The notes beneath the pieces were generated by a model. The model was not told where the DNA came from and searched no databases. It saw nothing but the letters and a program-made list of their open reading frames with translations. This document shows positions 1 to 40,700 of a DNA stretch of 64,000 nt, in pieces (position 1 is the stretch's first letter; each line of letters opens with the position of its first letter). The DNA is taken from assembly GCF_032854445.1 (NCBI RefSeq), contig NC_088301.1, positions 28,814,402 through 28,878,401 of the forward strand, given 5' to 3'. Source of the stretch: Liolophura sinensis. Lineage: Eukaryota > Mollusca > Polyplacophora > Chitonida > Chitonidae. Both the position numbers and the translations under genes were made by a program.

Positions 1-1825
1 CCCACAAGATTAAATCGTTTGCCTTTGAACGGCTCCACGGGTCACCCATGGCGTGGGCTCAATAACATTCTGGGACTGGGAAATTTCAGAATATTCCTTC
101 TTCAGTTGTTCGCCTATTTAATTCTGCATGGTGGAATCTTGGTGACAGTAGGCCTACATGAGGTCCATATGTCGTTCCATGTGTCTGTTTTCACGGCTTA
201 ATGTTCGTTGAAAGCAACTTGTTTTCCAACATTGTTTTGTGCATATCTGCATATATATTATGTGGGAAAGTTTGTCAGTAATTTGCCAAAAGTCGATTGT
301 TTTCCTTGACCCATAATAGGCCTGTATACTGACCTCCACCCTATGTGCGAAAAATTCTTGACTATGGTGTGATGTAAACGCTTTCTTTACTCTAGACGAT
401 TTGGTGGGTAGAAATGATCGACAGCACTGTCTCGTGCATGTGGGCCCTCGTACATGAACCTCGTTGAAGACCTCCCGGCTTTCCCCAATAAGATATATGG
501 ATCTATATATGTCGTATGTTAGCTAGTTTGCCCCAACTTTGTCAAAGGTGCCTGGTTTATGCATGCATCTAAGCTACATGTCATACACCTAAGCATAAAT
601 AATTGCCCTTTATCGTATATGAATGAAAAATTCTTATGTGTACATGAAAAGTGTTGCGCTAATCACCAGTCAGTTAAAATAAGCTAAATTTACGCGTGTG
701 GCAGATTCAATTCCCGCTCCTGCCTGCAATGTTGATGTCAAGGGGTTTGACATTTCCACAAAGATGTTTTTGATTGAAAATCTGAAGTAGGCCTAGGTCG
801 AACTTACAGTTAATGAAGTCTCCACCCAGGATTAAAAGACCTAGAGATATAGGACTCAAGTCAGAAAATACGTGCTGGCCTATAAAACACCGTTCCATTG
901 CCCCGGCTCTTACATGTAGTAAGCCTACACTCGGACATATCGGATATCCGACACTCCCAATGGCTATAAAATTTCTTTCTTAAAATTATTATTAGGTTTC
1001 AAAGTGACCACAAGTAAATGCATTTGGAAAGTACTTGAAGTGCTCTCTTCCGAATCCGTTAACCCGGACTGTTGTGTGTATTAGCTATAAATAACGGAGT
1101 TAATGTGGTACCAGTAGTGTAGGCTGTGTTGCAGACGCAACAGTGTGAGTGGTCAGTAGGCAAGGCATGGGAGGTTCAAACGGAGTGGGTGGTGATCACG
1201 CCGTAATTTAAAGAAGTAAGGAATATATGAGTAAGCATTTTGTGAAAAGGTAGTTACCAAGCACTACAGAAAAGAAATAAGACAAGTAAAATGAGAATAT
1301 TACATTATCTAGCCTGACAGATACATGTATTCGATACCTGTAGACCCGAGCAGAAAAAGAAAAAAACAATCCGCCCATCTAGAGCCTCGGAGAATAAAGA
1401 TATCCAATGACTAGCACGGTTATCAACAAGCTTGTCATTCGCCCTTATTTTTCGGCGTAGTGATACATAATAATTTAACCACAGCGGGTGATACTTTAGG
1501 GATGTGTATATGTTTTAGTGAATTATACAACACGGTGAAACCTTCTAAAGATACCATGGATAATTCATTTTAGTAAGGTACTGTGTGGTCAAATTATTGT
1601 GGAACTACATAGCTAGTCGAAGTAGGTTTCCGGATGGTAGTGCTTGGGCTCAGTCTGTGGAAGTAAACTGACATCATTATGTACTGATCGACTCGGCGAT
1701 TTTGTCAAATTTGTGATGCGTTTAGGCCTGTAAATCCTGAGAACACCTCTAAATGTGAGTGTTTGTGTCTTTTTTGTTCTGAGTGACGGCACAGGGACGA
1801 GCGCCGGCTGTTGTTGGCCGTCATA
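1..1825 (+). other. Upstream region and probable 5' UTR of the Src42A-like gene
   Basis: No gene or recognised repeat was found here. The first coding exon continues upstream without an obvious promoter motif. A pyrimidine-rich tract ending in ACAG at 1791-1794 could be a 3' splice site, which would put the 5' UTR start in an upstream non-coding exon; equally the region may be a continuous 5' UTR. The transcription start cannot be placed from sequence alone. Confidence 0.35.
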
Positions 1826-29767
<27,942 letters not shown>

Positions 29768-31955
29768 CTGCCATATATAAAGCAACGGCAACAAAGGCCT
29801 GAGGGTGCAATATATAACGTCTACACAAAGTGAAGAACAGACTGCATGTGCGTAGATGACAGACAGGAGTTGGGCACGACCATTATTAGTCATGACATTT
29901 CACATCTCGGTGGACCAAGAGGCCTGGGAGAGATATTGTGAGGCGTGCGAGACTCGCATTGTTTTCTGCTGTGTTTTACATGACGCTGACTACTATTTTC
30001 CACTGTGTCGTGTCTGCGTGGCCCTTGCTGACGTTATTTGCTGTATGTCCTGTATAAACTGTGGTGCCCTTCACTCATTTTAGACAGCATGGTTGAACTT
30101 CCAGTGTGTCTGCATATAGTGACTGAAGTTGGTGGGCAAGTTTATCATCACTGACGTTTTATTATTCCTGCTTGACCTGGTACAAGCAACTGAAGTATTT
30201 TATGGGTGTATTAGTAAGATCTACATCTAGCCCAGTAATAAATAATGTATATATACGCCATACATTTTTGATTTGCTCCTGAAAATGTATACCTAATTTT
30301 CCAACAATTTAGAGAAGCAAAGTTAATGTGGTTATACATAATTCTATTCCCAGCTTCCTGATAAGTCTGCCTCGTTGTTGTCTGTCCATGGTTTGTCCAT
30401 CCACATAAGTTTTTGTTTTGTTGGAGATACTGTATCCCTGAAACCTAGCATATTATTTACCTGTTCAGCTGGATAAAGTGAGGTAAAATGTAATACAGGT
30501 CCAATTAATTTTGTATATTGTAGAATTATATTTATGCAATTGTCAGTGGTCTGATACATGTATGTGCACGCTCCCGTTGGTTTTCTCTGGTTTTTCTTAC
30601 AATTGGTTTATTGCTACCTGTAATATTTATACATAAGGAACGTAAGAATGTCAGTGTTGTGCATTATGCACACATTTGCTGTCTGTACAAGATAAATGTA
30701 TTTTCATAATACAAGCACTTCTGAAACATGCTTTTAGCTGAAGAGAGTATTATTAAGGCATCATTAGAAGCAATGGTGCCTAAATGTCAATCAGCATGTT
30801 TTGGTACACCAACATGTACATGTGTATTTAAGTGTAAATTCTTTTTTACAGCTCTTTGTAAGCATTCCAGCTTAAGGAATACCGACAAAAATGAGCAGTG
30901 CAAAATACAGATTTTATAATAGCATTTGGCAATACATTATTACGTGAACCTCATGGGAAACCTTTGCCTTGCATCTTTCAGTTGAGGAGCTTTGAACAAT
31001 ATGATATTGAAGTTATGATGTCCCTCTTGTGTGTACCTCCCAACAGTCATGATCTTACAGCAGGAGGCTAATCTTCACACTTCAAACAATGCCTCTGTTT
31101 AATATTGATCACAAAGAAACTGAAGTACAATGAATTCTGTTACAAGCCTGTCATTACAGTAAGTGACCAATAATATACCTACATGTACTCAGCCTTGTCC
31201 ACAATATAGTCACAAATAATAGTTCACAGATATACATGTAGGTAAACCTGTAAAATTAAAGGGAATAAGCAAGTCCAGTATGAAGTAGGAAATGTTGCCT
31301 GCTGATAGAAATGTGCGAAACCCAAGCTAGGTTATTCGATCAAATTAATGTTATGTTAGTACCATGCATTTACATTTTAACAAGGAGTGGTTTCCTCATC
31401 TTGACCAGTCTACTTTATCTGATTTCCTAAAAACAACAGATTTGAAGTTTGTAGAATAGGCCAGATGGTGGTTTGGAGTACACATCAGTGTTTATTCAGT
31501 ACCTAAACTGATTGATACCGGTCATACAACATTGACGACTTTCGACAGTATACCAGAATATTCCTTTACATGTAGTTTTTTTTTTTTTTTGTAAAGATGT
31601 AACTATACTCTAGCCCATGTTGAATTTCAGGTCCCACAAAGACTCACATAAATTGTGTCTGCCTAGGGTGGTGATGTTGCTTTAGATGTACCATTATTTA
31701 CCTGCCCTAAACCCATGTGCACTCAAAACCACTATTTAGCTTACCTTTTTTACAAACTCCTGCAAGAACGTACGGGCCTGGCAGTGTGGTAATGTTGTCA
31801 TGGCTGCTGTGTGCTAAGTTGTCTGCACTATGCACACATTTACACCTAACTGGATACTGTTTTGAGGAATGCAAGAGGGATGTGTACAGATACATTTATA
31901 TTTAAGTTCTTCTTCGCATTTTCTCTGGGTAATAAAAGTGAAACCTGAATATAAG
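29768..31955 (+). other. Probable 3' UTR of the Src42A-like gene
   Basis: Two AATAAA signals follow the stop, at 30237-30242 and 31931-31936. The second is followed by a GT-rich stretch suitable as a downstream element, so a 3' UTR of about 2.2 kb is likely, with a short 0.5 kb form also possible. No other ORF with recognisable homology is present. Confidence 0.5.
31931..31936 (+). promoter_or_regulatory. AATAAA polyadenylation signal, distal (Src42A-like)
   Basis: Canonical hexamer with GTGTTATTTATTTGTT about 25 nt downstream. The proximal alternative is at 30237-30242. Confidence 0.45.
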
Positions 31956-32864
31956 CAGCAGTGTTATTTATTTGTTATGTATTGAATAGGAATTAGCATA
32001 ATAGTGTTAATTTGATAATGTTTCACTTACATGAAGGCAGTAAGGCTTATGGTCAGATATATCGCCTCTTCGCTTCGAAATCCAGATTTAACAAGAAAGT
32101 GACCTAGTTTATTAGGTGGTTCATTTCTGACCTTGATGACATTACAGGATTCCTAGTTCTAACCAGTTCTCGCAAAAATATGGCTGTTTCTATGATGCCA
32201 AGCCTCGATTATTCTTTGGTCAAAGATGTAAAGAATGGTGCAACCACATTGCTCTCCAAGCTACCACAGTTTTAGCTCTAGAGAAGTTCAAAACATTGAT
32301 GATGTCGTCTTGCAAAGACCAGCAACAAGTCTGTACTTCTAAGAAACGAAACGAATTCTTTAAACACGTGTTAATTGTTTGCATTGGTCCTTATCAATTA
32401 CTGACTTATTTATATGGTTCATTGTTGAAATAACTTTTCAGCTCGCCTGTATTTTGTACAGGTGTAGTTTGTCATACCCAGTGCGTCGGTGTGGATATCC
32501 AATAATAGGGAAAGCAATGTTAGAGAAAAAGTTAGGGGTGGTATCTTAAATTTAAGAGTACTGCACTTATTGAGATCAGGGTATTGTATATTAGAATCAG
32601 AATTAAACAAAATGTTAGAGGTGGTATCTAAAAAAAACCGAATTAACCTGAAATTTTACATGCATTTAAAGCACTATTACACAATGCAGATGTTCCATCA
32701 CTGATTCTCTGTGAGCATGTTTATTGCCAATTGCCAAATTCATGATTTCAGTTATTTTTGTATTGAGCTGAATTTTTATATGCCCGTGCCAATAGGAGGA
32801 GGGCATTATGTTCTACCGATTTTGTCCGTCAGTCCGTATTCGTGCCCGGGCTATAACTCCAACA

Positions 32865-33200
32865 GTTTTCCACTGAGTTTTAATTTTTGGTGGATACATA
32901 GATGATGTGTGGTTACTCACATTTGTCTATTTTCGGAGTTGTCATGGTAACCAGATAGCCATTTTCCTTATATATACTATTTAAATATATATGATTTTGT
33001 ATATACTGTTTTCTGAGTTTTTGGTGGATACATACATACACAGATGACAATGTGTTGCAACTCACATTTCTTCAGTTCTGCGGTTGTCGTAGTCACCAGA
33101 TCGCCAGTTTCTCTATATATACTATACAGATAGATATGATTTCGTGTCTGGGCTATCTCCAACTGATTTTCGCATAAAGTTTTCACTTGTGGTGGACACG
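32865..33200 (+). repeat. Two diverged direct copies of a ~150 bp unit
   Basis: Each copy contains TTTTTGGTGGATACATA, a CTCACATTT block, a GGTNNYCNTRGTNACCAGAT-like block and a run of TATATATACTAT. The second copy ends near GTGGACACGTCTG. The repeat belongs to a dispersed family whose start near 32780 reads GCCCGTGCCAATAGGAGG. Confidence 0.6.
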
Positions 33201-33734
33201 TCTGTCCACTTGCATCAATGTCATTGTAAACACATACCTATCGTCTGCACCCATTAAGATTCCCCTCAGGGGTTATACTGCATTTCAAACAAAAGCATTT
33301 GTTTGGGCATATGTTGTGTTCACCTGAACTCTTGTTGCATTCATGTGCCTCCTACGGACAAGCTCTTTGGTAGACTTGCTTTATAAATGGCAGTATCAAA
33401 TACACTAGATTTCCCATATACAAACATTGCGAGATGTTAGTGCATGTTCACATTGGCGCTAGCTTTTCCCTTGTCTTGGAAGTAACACAACTGACCAGCC
33501 ATTGAAACACAATCCATACACAAACACAGACATCTTAGTACATGTATGTCTACTATACTGAACTGAAATATAAGCACTAAACCAAATTTTATTGGGTATT
33601 GGCAGTGCAGAACATTGACACTCAGATAAGACAGTTACGCATCAGCAATGACTTTTGTCATCAGAAAGTACACAATTTTAATGTACAGGAAATAGAACAC
33701 ACAAGAGGTTCAAAGACAAAGCCATTACCTGGCA

Positions 33735-34270
33735 TGGCCACCCCTGTTTGTAATGCATGCCTTCTCATGTACGCTATCAGTCTCTGGATAACAGCTTGTG
33801 GTATCCTACGGCACTCACGTTGTAGCCTAGGACAAGTGAGAGATCTCTAACGTTGGCGATTTGGGGTTGACGTTCCGTAAGTGCTCTTTAGGTGACAGAT
33901 TGGGAGGTACATGTAAGGCAGGCCATGAATTAAGATGTACATTACTCTGTGCCAGGAAGTCCATAGAAGCACGTGCTGTTTGTGCTGTGTTGTTGTCCTC
34001 TTGAAAAGTATGCAGCTGGTGGTGTCGACCGAAACAGGGTACAACGCGACATTTTAAAATGGAAGCCATGTGGTAAACTGCATTAACACAACCAATGCAT
34101 ATGTGGAGCTGTGTTCTGTGGTGAAGAGTGATTGCGCCACAAACCGTATCAAACTTCGGCCGCCCCATCGATCTGTTTGCACAACACAATCATCAACATA
34201 ACATTTACCACCACGACTACAGAGAGATAAACTTTAGCATGGATCATGCAGGTCTCCGAGCTCAATCTGC
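33735..34270 (-). pseudogene. Tc1-type transposase remnant
   Basis: On the minus strand, 34012-33860 reads FQEDNNTAQTAR, DFLAQSNVHLNSWPA and LSPKEHL, which match the DD34E catalytic region of Tc1/mariner transposases (family pattern F-Q-x-D-N, W-P-A-x-S-P-D-L-N-P-x-E-H-x-W). A later segment reads RIPQAVIQRLIAYMRR in another frame, matching the C-terminal R-R-L-I-x-S-M-R-R region. Frames are broken, and the spacing between the second Asp and the Glu is two residues longer than usual. Terminal repeats were not found. The copy is dead. Confidence 0.75.
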
Positions 34271-34506
34271 GGTAGTACGAATGAATCTGCACAAAATTTT
34301 ATCAAAATGGAACAAGTTTGGATTAACAGATGGACAGAAGCGTGGGATAAAACAAAACTAAGGAGAAAGGATAATTGTTTTCTACATATATCTAAACTAT
34401 AGCTGCCCAGTCACACAGAATGACAAACTCTGGCAAGAACCAGCAGGGCTGATACTCTTGTTCTATGGCAAAACAACATGAGTCCCAGATCTTATGTTTA
34501 CAACAT

Positions 34507-34512
34507 TTTATT
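34507..34512 (-). promoter_or_regulatory. AATAAA polyadenylation signal of THOC1
   Basis: Canonical hexamer on the minus strand, 114-119 nt after the THOC1 stop codon, which suggests a short 3' UTR. Confidence 0.55.
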
Positions 34513-34625
34513 TTATATCAATGTCCTAATTTCACAGAAAATGAGACTGGTGATGTGAATGAATCGTACAAAGAGATGAGGATGCATTCATTATATGTGC
34601 AGTATTTAATACCCATGACAAAGTC

Positions 34626-34730
34626 TCATTCTGTGATGTTTTTGAAGATTGTCTCCGCAATTTCTGCCAGCCCGATCTCTCTCAGGGCAATCTTCAGGGC
34701 CCCTGGTGTTGCTCTCTCACCTTCATTTTC
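34626..34730 (-). CDS. THOC1: THOC1 exon 20: C terminus and stop
   Basis: Reads [34 protein letters not shown], stop TGA at 34628-34626. It matches the last death-domain helices of vertebrate THOC1 (ATP-x-x-L-x-x-AL, L-A-E-x-x). Phase 0 start after GTTTCAG. Confidence 0.93.
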   Translation of the reverse strand, partial: ENEGERATPGALKIALREIGLAEIAETIFKNITE

Positions 34731-37700
34731 CTGAAACAAATTATGAATTAAAGGCCAATTCAAACACACAGTTTTCAAGTTACGCTATTATGGCAACAGA
34801 GTGGCATACCAGTACCAAATCACGAATACAGCTACTAGCCTATCTTTTAACATGGCAGTGTTCAAGTTTAGATAGAACTAGAATATCATTAGCTCGCCTG
34901 TACAAAGCACAGGTTTAGCTTATATCACACCCAGAGCAGTGGTGTACAATAACAGGGGAAGTGCTGTTAAGGGAAATGTTAGGGGTCTAAAAAAAGTAAT
35001 GCACATGCTGAGCTCAGGTTTTCTACACAAAGCAGAGCACAATAACACCAGGGGGGATGTTCCCTCAATGATGTGCTGAGAGAATATTAATTGCCGTAAA
35101 TTACAAAATTCGTGAACTGGTTCATTGTGTACCGTATTAGAATCAATGTTAGGAACTTAGGGGTGGTAGGTTAAAAAGTGTTGCATACATGTATATAGAG
35201 CTGAGGTTTTCATATGACATGAGGGTGTAATGACATAGGGTGGAGTGAAGGGGTGGGGGGGGGGGTGCTAGATGTTCTACCGTTGATGCGCTGTGTGCAT
35301 ATTAATTACCGTAAATTAAACATAAGTGTATTGTGTATTAGAATCAACGTTAAGGTAATGGAATAGCTCATACAGTAAGTTGGAATGGCAAAACTGACAA
35401 CCTGGCATGCTGATGTACAATGCATGCCATTCGTATCCAATCTCGAGGAACTGTTCAGGTAAGGGAAGAGTTCGTAAGTTATAACCTCAAACAAGCAATC
35501 GCGTATAAATCCAAGGTTACATACTGGATATTATGTGCGGCTTGGAGGGAAACCCACGACCATCCGCAGATTGCTGGTAGACCTTCCCACGTACAGCCGG
35601 AGAGGAAGCCAGCATGAGCTGGACTTGAACTCACAGCGACTGCATTGGTGACAGACTCCTGGGTCATTACGCTGCGCTAGCGCACTAACCAACTGAGCCA
35701 CGGAGGCCCCCATATGCATGTAAAATCTCAGGATAATACATGTTGTGCTGAGATACCACACCTAACATTTTGTTTAACATTGATTCTACTACGGCATACA
35801 ATGAGTCGTGAATTTTGTAATTTATGGTACCTAATATGAACACAGCGAACAACGGTGGAACATCCCTCTTGTGTTATTGTGCTCTACGTTGTAATGGATT
35901 TTTCTTTTACTCTGGCAAACTAGAACAACCAAATGCTGCTGCATGGCAGCCATCTCTAGAAAAACTCTAATGAATCTCTCTACATGAGCAAATTACTAGA
36001 AATCATGAAAGAAAAACTGAAATGAACATGGGAATCCCCTTTTGATCTTATGAACCCATCGATTACTCAACATCTTCCAGCAGCTATATGTGGGTTATAT
36101 CCTCAGTGTAATCAAACTATTAAGAAGTAAGGCCCATACTGAATCTCAACTGGAAACTTGAATGATGTATTTATTCTAATATGAAACAACTCAAACTTTA
36201 GATGGTTTAAATGATAAAATAAGTTCAGTTATAGTTTCAGAGTTTTGAAGTTTTGCAAAAGTTCAGTTCAGTTCTGTAAATCCTATTGTGTTTTAGTGTG
36301 TAGCCTAAGATTCTCTATGATGTAATGAGAGTGTGTTCAGGATCCGATCAAAAACTGATGATCGTCACATGTACACTGAATCCAGCCTATTAATGATCCA
36401 ACCATTCCACTGCATTTCCAAACTGGAGGTCTTCACAATCTAAATGATTAGACTGACAATTCCAAGATCATGGGCAAGGAACTAGTTCAGTAAAACCATC
36501 TGACCATCTGGAGTTTTACTTCCCATTGGGTGCAAGAGTTATGAATCTGCTTGCCCTTTACCGCCCCTTCAGGCCACCATCCAGCAGAATGAATGTCGCC
36601 CCTTTTATACCTTCGGAGCCAAAGACAGATTTGACTGTCTGACAGTTAAAGAATTTAAGCATGTCCATGGATCCTAATAGATGAATTTCATGCCTAAAAT
36701 GTTGAGAACATGTTTTTGTGGGCAATGCTTTCCACTCATGCATTTATATTCCTTACCTGCCATTTTGTCAACATCTTTATAGCTTGTGCTGATACCTCTG
36801 TGGTTTCACTCTCAAAATACAAAATTTCGTCATCTAGGAAGTTTAACTCGGTGGCCAGCTTCTTCCAGTCTGAATCAATCTTGTCACTCACCAGCTGAAT
36901 CTGTTGTGCACTCAGTTTTTCAACGACCTCTGCAGGACCTAGCACAACAAAATTATTCCACTCTTGATTCTGTAGTTGTGTCACCATGACATTACTTGCC
37001 AATGATGTAGTTTCTTACTTCTGAGAGTCAAACTTACTACATGTACTCATTTCCAGTCTGCAATTAATATATTCTGCAAAAATTATCTACTTCTTGGTGG
37101 CAGTTTGTAGAAGTTATTTTACAAACTTATCAACTTACTGCCATCTAGCTATTTGATCTGATCAATTTATATTCTATTTGATCTAGCTGATTTACTTATC
37201 CGTGTCTTTTTGAACAAATTACTTTATTTGTGTCTATTTTATCTGATTAACTTAATGGTGTCTATTTGAGCAAAATTAACTTACTGGTGTCTATTTGAGC
37301 AAAATTAACTTACTGGTGTCTATTTGAGCAAAATTAACTTACTTGTGTCTACTTGAGTAAAATAACTTGTCTCTGCATGTATTTGAGATGATTATTAATT
37401 TACTGGTGTTAGTCTGTTTGAGCTAACAACTTAACTTGTGTATGTCCATTTGAACGGATTAATGTATTTGAGTTAATAACATATTGGTGTCTATCCACTT
37501 CACCCGATCAAATGAAAATGACTTGTGTCAGTCAATTTGAACTGATAACTTACTGGTGTCTATCCACTTCACCCGATCAAATTAAAATTACCTTGTGTCA
37601 GTCAATTTGAGCTGATAACTTACTGGTGTCTATCCACTTCACCCGATCAAATTAAAATTACTTGTGTCAGTCAATTTGAGCTGATAACTTACTGGTGTCT

Positions 37701-40700
37701 ATCCACTTCACCCGATCAAATTAAAATTACTTGTGTCAGTCAATTTAAGCTGATAACTTACTGGTGTCTATCCACTTCACCCGATCAAATGAAAATGACT
37801 TGTGTCAGTCTATTTGAACTGATAACTTACAAGTTGACCCCATCTGAGCTGATAAACTTACTAGTGTCTGTATGTTTCAGATTATCCACCTCATCTGGAG
37901 TATCCTTTAATTCTTCCTCATCTTCAATCTGGGTCTTCACTTCCTCGGCTGGCTGTTGAGCAAAAAGTTAGTTTTCCTTAAGGAAAAAATGTATAAGTTG
38001 CATGAAGCGAATATGTTACACAATCTACAAAGTTCAAAACTGCAGTTGTAATACAAGGATGTAGAAGGTTTCCTGTTTTTTCTTGTACATAATATATATG
38101 GTAATTGAAACTAATGTGGTATGTTGTTGTTGTTTAACGAACCACGTGTCCAGATACAAAAGTCTGGAATGTATACATATATGCATGTATGCTTGAGGTT
38201 TACATTGTACTTAACAATTTTTCAGTCACATGACAAAGACTCATCAGGTGAGTGTACATACAATGTGTGTTCTTATGGCAGGTTGAGTTCATGCCGCCAA
38301 AATGATACTGCTACTGAAGTATCATCTCGTTGAAAACACCAGATATGACACCTCACCCTATCACATTATATTGACACCAGGCCAGCTAGACATGTTTTCT
38401 TGCTCTAACCTCTCAGTGCCGAGCATAAAGCGAGGTAGCGACAAGTATCATCTTTACAGTCTTTGGTATGACCTGACCTAGGTTTTATCGCAGGTCTCCC
38501 GACTTTGAGGCAGACGCCCTAGCCATTGAAGCTTCATCGGTTTTAAGTTTTCAGTGCGAGTTAAGTACTAATCATTTCCCAGCTGTGGTGGAGTTAAGTA
38601 TTTCCCTAAACCCTGTATTATGTACATGTAGCTGCACAGTTCTGTGGCCCTTACTGGCATCTCCTTGGCCAGTTTAGTAACCATCAGTTCCAAGTATGCA
38701 GGCAAGGCCATGGCCGGCTGGTTGGTGTGTGTGAAAAAATGGGGACTTCTCCTGGCCAGCAGACGCAGAGCTCTCCACTGGAAGTTTATGTTGTTTACAA
38801 GTCTGTCAAAAAAAAAAAAACAAATAAATATCTTGAAATTTAAAGTTGACACATGTAAATACCGTCAACCTTTTCAACCACTAACACACTTTTTTCAGTG
38901 GAATTTATGTATACCATTATTATGAAAATAACACTAAAAATGACTTGTTTTTGTCATCAAAGTTGCAAGCTTCATAAAACTATGCAAATTATTTTTCTAC
39001 ACCCCATAGTTCTGTCAGAATGTTTCAAAATATTGGTTGCAGGGGCAGTTGAACAAAAAAGAGTACAGTAAATGATGCAAAACTTCACCCCAAAAAGTGA
39101 ATGTTTAGAGGCTAATAAATGTCATAAAGTATTACTTTTGGAGCTGAAACGTACACAATTTCACCATCCTTTCACTATAAATCTTTTCACACTTTTCTCA
39201 GATGAACAGAACTGTCAAAATACGTTAAAATGTGCAACATTTACGTCAAAATTTTTCTTAATTAACCTTGATTAATTAATTTGTTATAAACATTAAACCC
39301 ACATACTAAGTCATATTAGATCAACCGTTTTTCATGAAATATTCCATATACAAAAAGTCACGGAAAGCACATGGCATGAACGGGAAGGCAATACACCATA
39401 TTCCATGTATAGTTTAGCCAATTATTCTGCTAAGTGTATCCCATGATTCCTTCTGCCCGGTTGTGAATCTTCGTAACTGAACACAGCTGAGGGGCAGTTG
39501 GGTCAGAGAAGTGTATTCACGGAATTGTGCATATATACATGACAAACCCAATAAACACGCTCAAACTTCACTGAGCAATGAAATGTTAGTTCTAGTACCA
39601 TCTCTACAAACATGTGTCTACTACCAGAATGCATGTTTCATGTATGGTCTGTGAGAGTAAGTCATGCCAAAACACACACATTGAAACTGTGGACCGGTCT
39701 AAAGCAAACAAATACCCGAAAGCTAATTTACAAATATAAATACAACATTTCCCTGCTCGGACTTGACACGATTATGTTCTGCTTTACAGGTCTGCTCTTG
39801 CAAGAGTAAAAAATTTCCACCCAGTTTGTTTTCATCAGAACTCATGATAAATATTACCAGTGTATGGAAATTTGGGGGATTTGGAGGTATCAAACTACAA
39901 CTGACTGAGTATTCAGAATCATTCGACTGAGTGGCAGAATCATTTAAACATTATTCATACCTAATTACATAACAAGGTACATCATTTCAATGCCTGGGAC
40001 ACAATCCCTAACTTTACATAAATGGACATAAAACACGGCAACTGTCCAATTATGTAAAGTTGGGTCTTCTGTTGCAGACACTGAAGTTATGTACCTTGTT
40101 ATGTAATTAGGTATAAATAGCAATCCGACAATCCTGCCACCCATGGGAGTTTACCCCATGTGGTGAGTGCTAGCAGCCAGATCCTCACTTGGGATTGCAT
40201 GTGGTGAGTGCCAGCAGCCAGATCCTCACTTGGGATTACATGTGGTGAGGGCAAGCAGCCAGATCCTCACTTGGGATTACATGTGGTGAGGGCCAGCAGC
40301 CAGATCCTCACTTGGGATTACATGTGGTGAGGGCCAGCAGCCAGACCGTCACTTGGGATTGCATGTGGTGAGGGCCAGCAGCCGGATCCTCACTTGGGAT
40401 TACATGTGGTGAGGGCCAGCAGCCAGAACCTCACTTGGGATTACATGTGGTGAGGGCCAGCAGCCAGATCCTCACTTGGGATTACATGTGGTGAGGGCCA
40501 GCAGCCAGACCCTCACTTGGGATTATATGTGGTGAGGGCCAGCAGCCAGACCCTCACTTCGGATTACATGTGGTGAGGGCCAGCAGCCAGACCCTCACTT
40601 GGGATTATATGTGGTGAGGGCCAGCAGCCAGACCCTCACTTCGGATTACATGTGGTGAGGGCCAGCAGCCAGATCCTCACTTGAGATTACATGTGGTGAG

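Larger units (their letters stand above)
31956..34490. other. Convergent intergenic region between Src42A-like and THOC1
   Basis: Tail-to-tail spacer of about 2.5 kb. Holds a family H fragment near 32440, a dispersed repeat beginning ATATGCCCGTGCCAATAGG near 32780, a direct duplication (32865-33200) and a Tc1-type transposase remnant (33735-34270). Confidence 0.6.

Noticed and set aside
1811..1825. In-frame codons upstream of the Src ATG
   Set aside because: No ATG there; the Met at 1826 gives MGNC with the required Gly2, so extension would destroy the acylation signal.
32113..32277. Plus-strand frame of about 50 codons ending in KNGATTLLSKLPQF after the Src 3' UTR
   Set aside because: Protein-like in look but short, unrecognised and without splice or promoter context.
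33599..33850. 83-codon plus-strand frame
   Set aside because: Antisense to the Tc1-type transposase remnant for much of its length and without homology.
35650..35711. tRNA-like sequence with box A and box B
   Set aside because: It is the head of SINE-A; the acceptor stem and anticodon arm do not fold as a functional tRNA gene.
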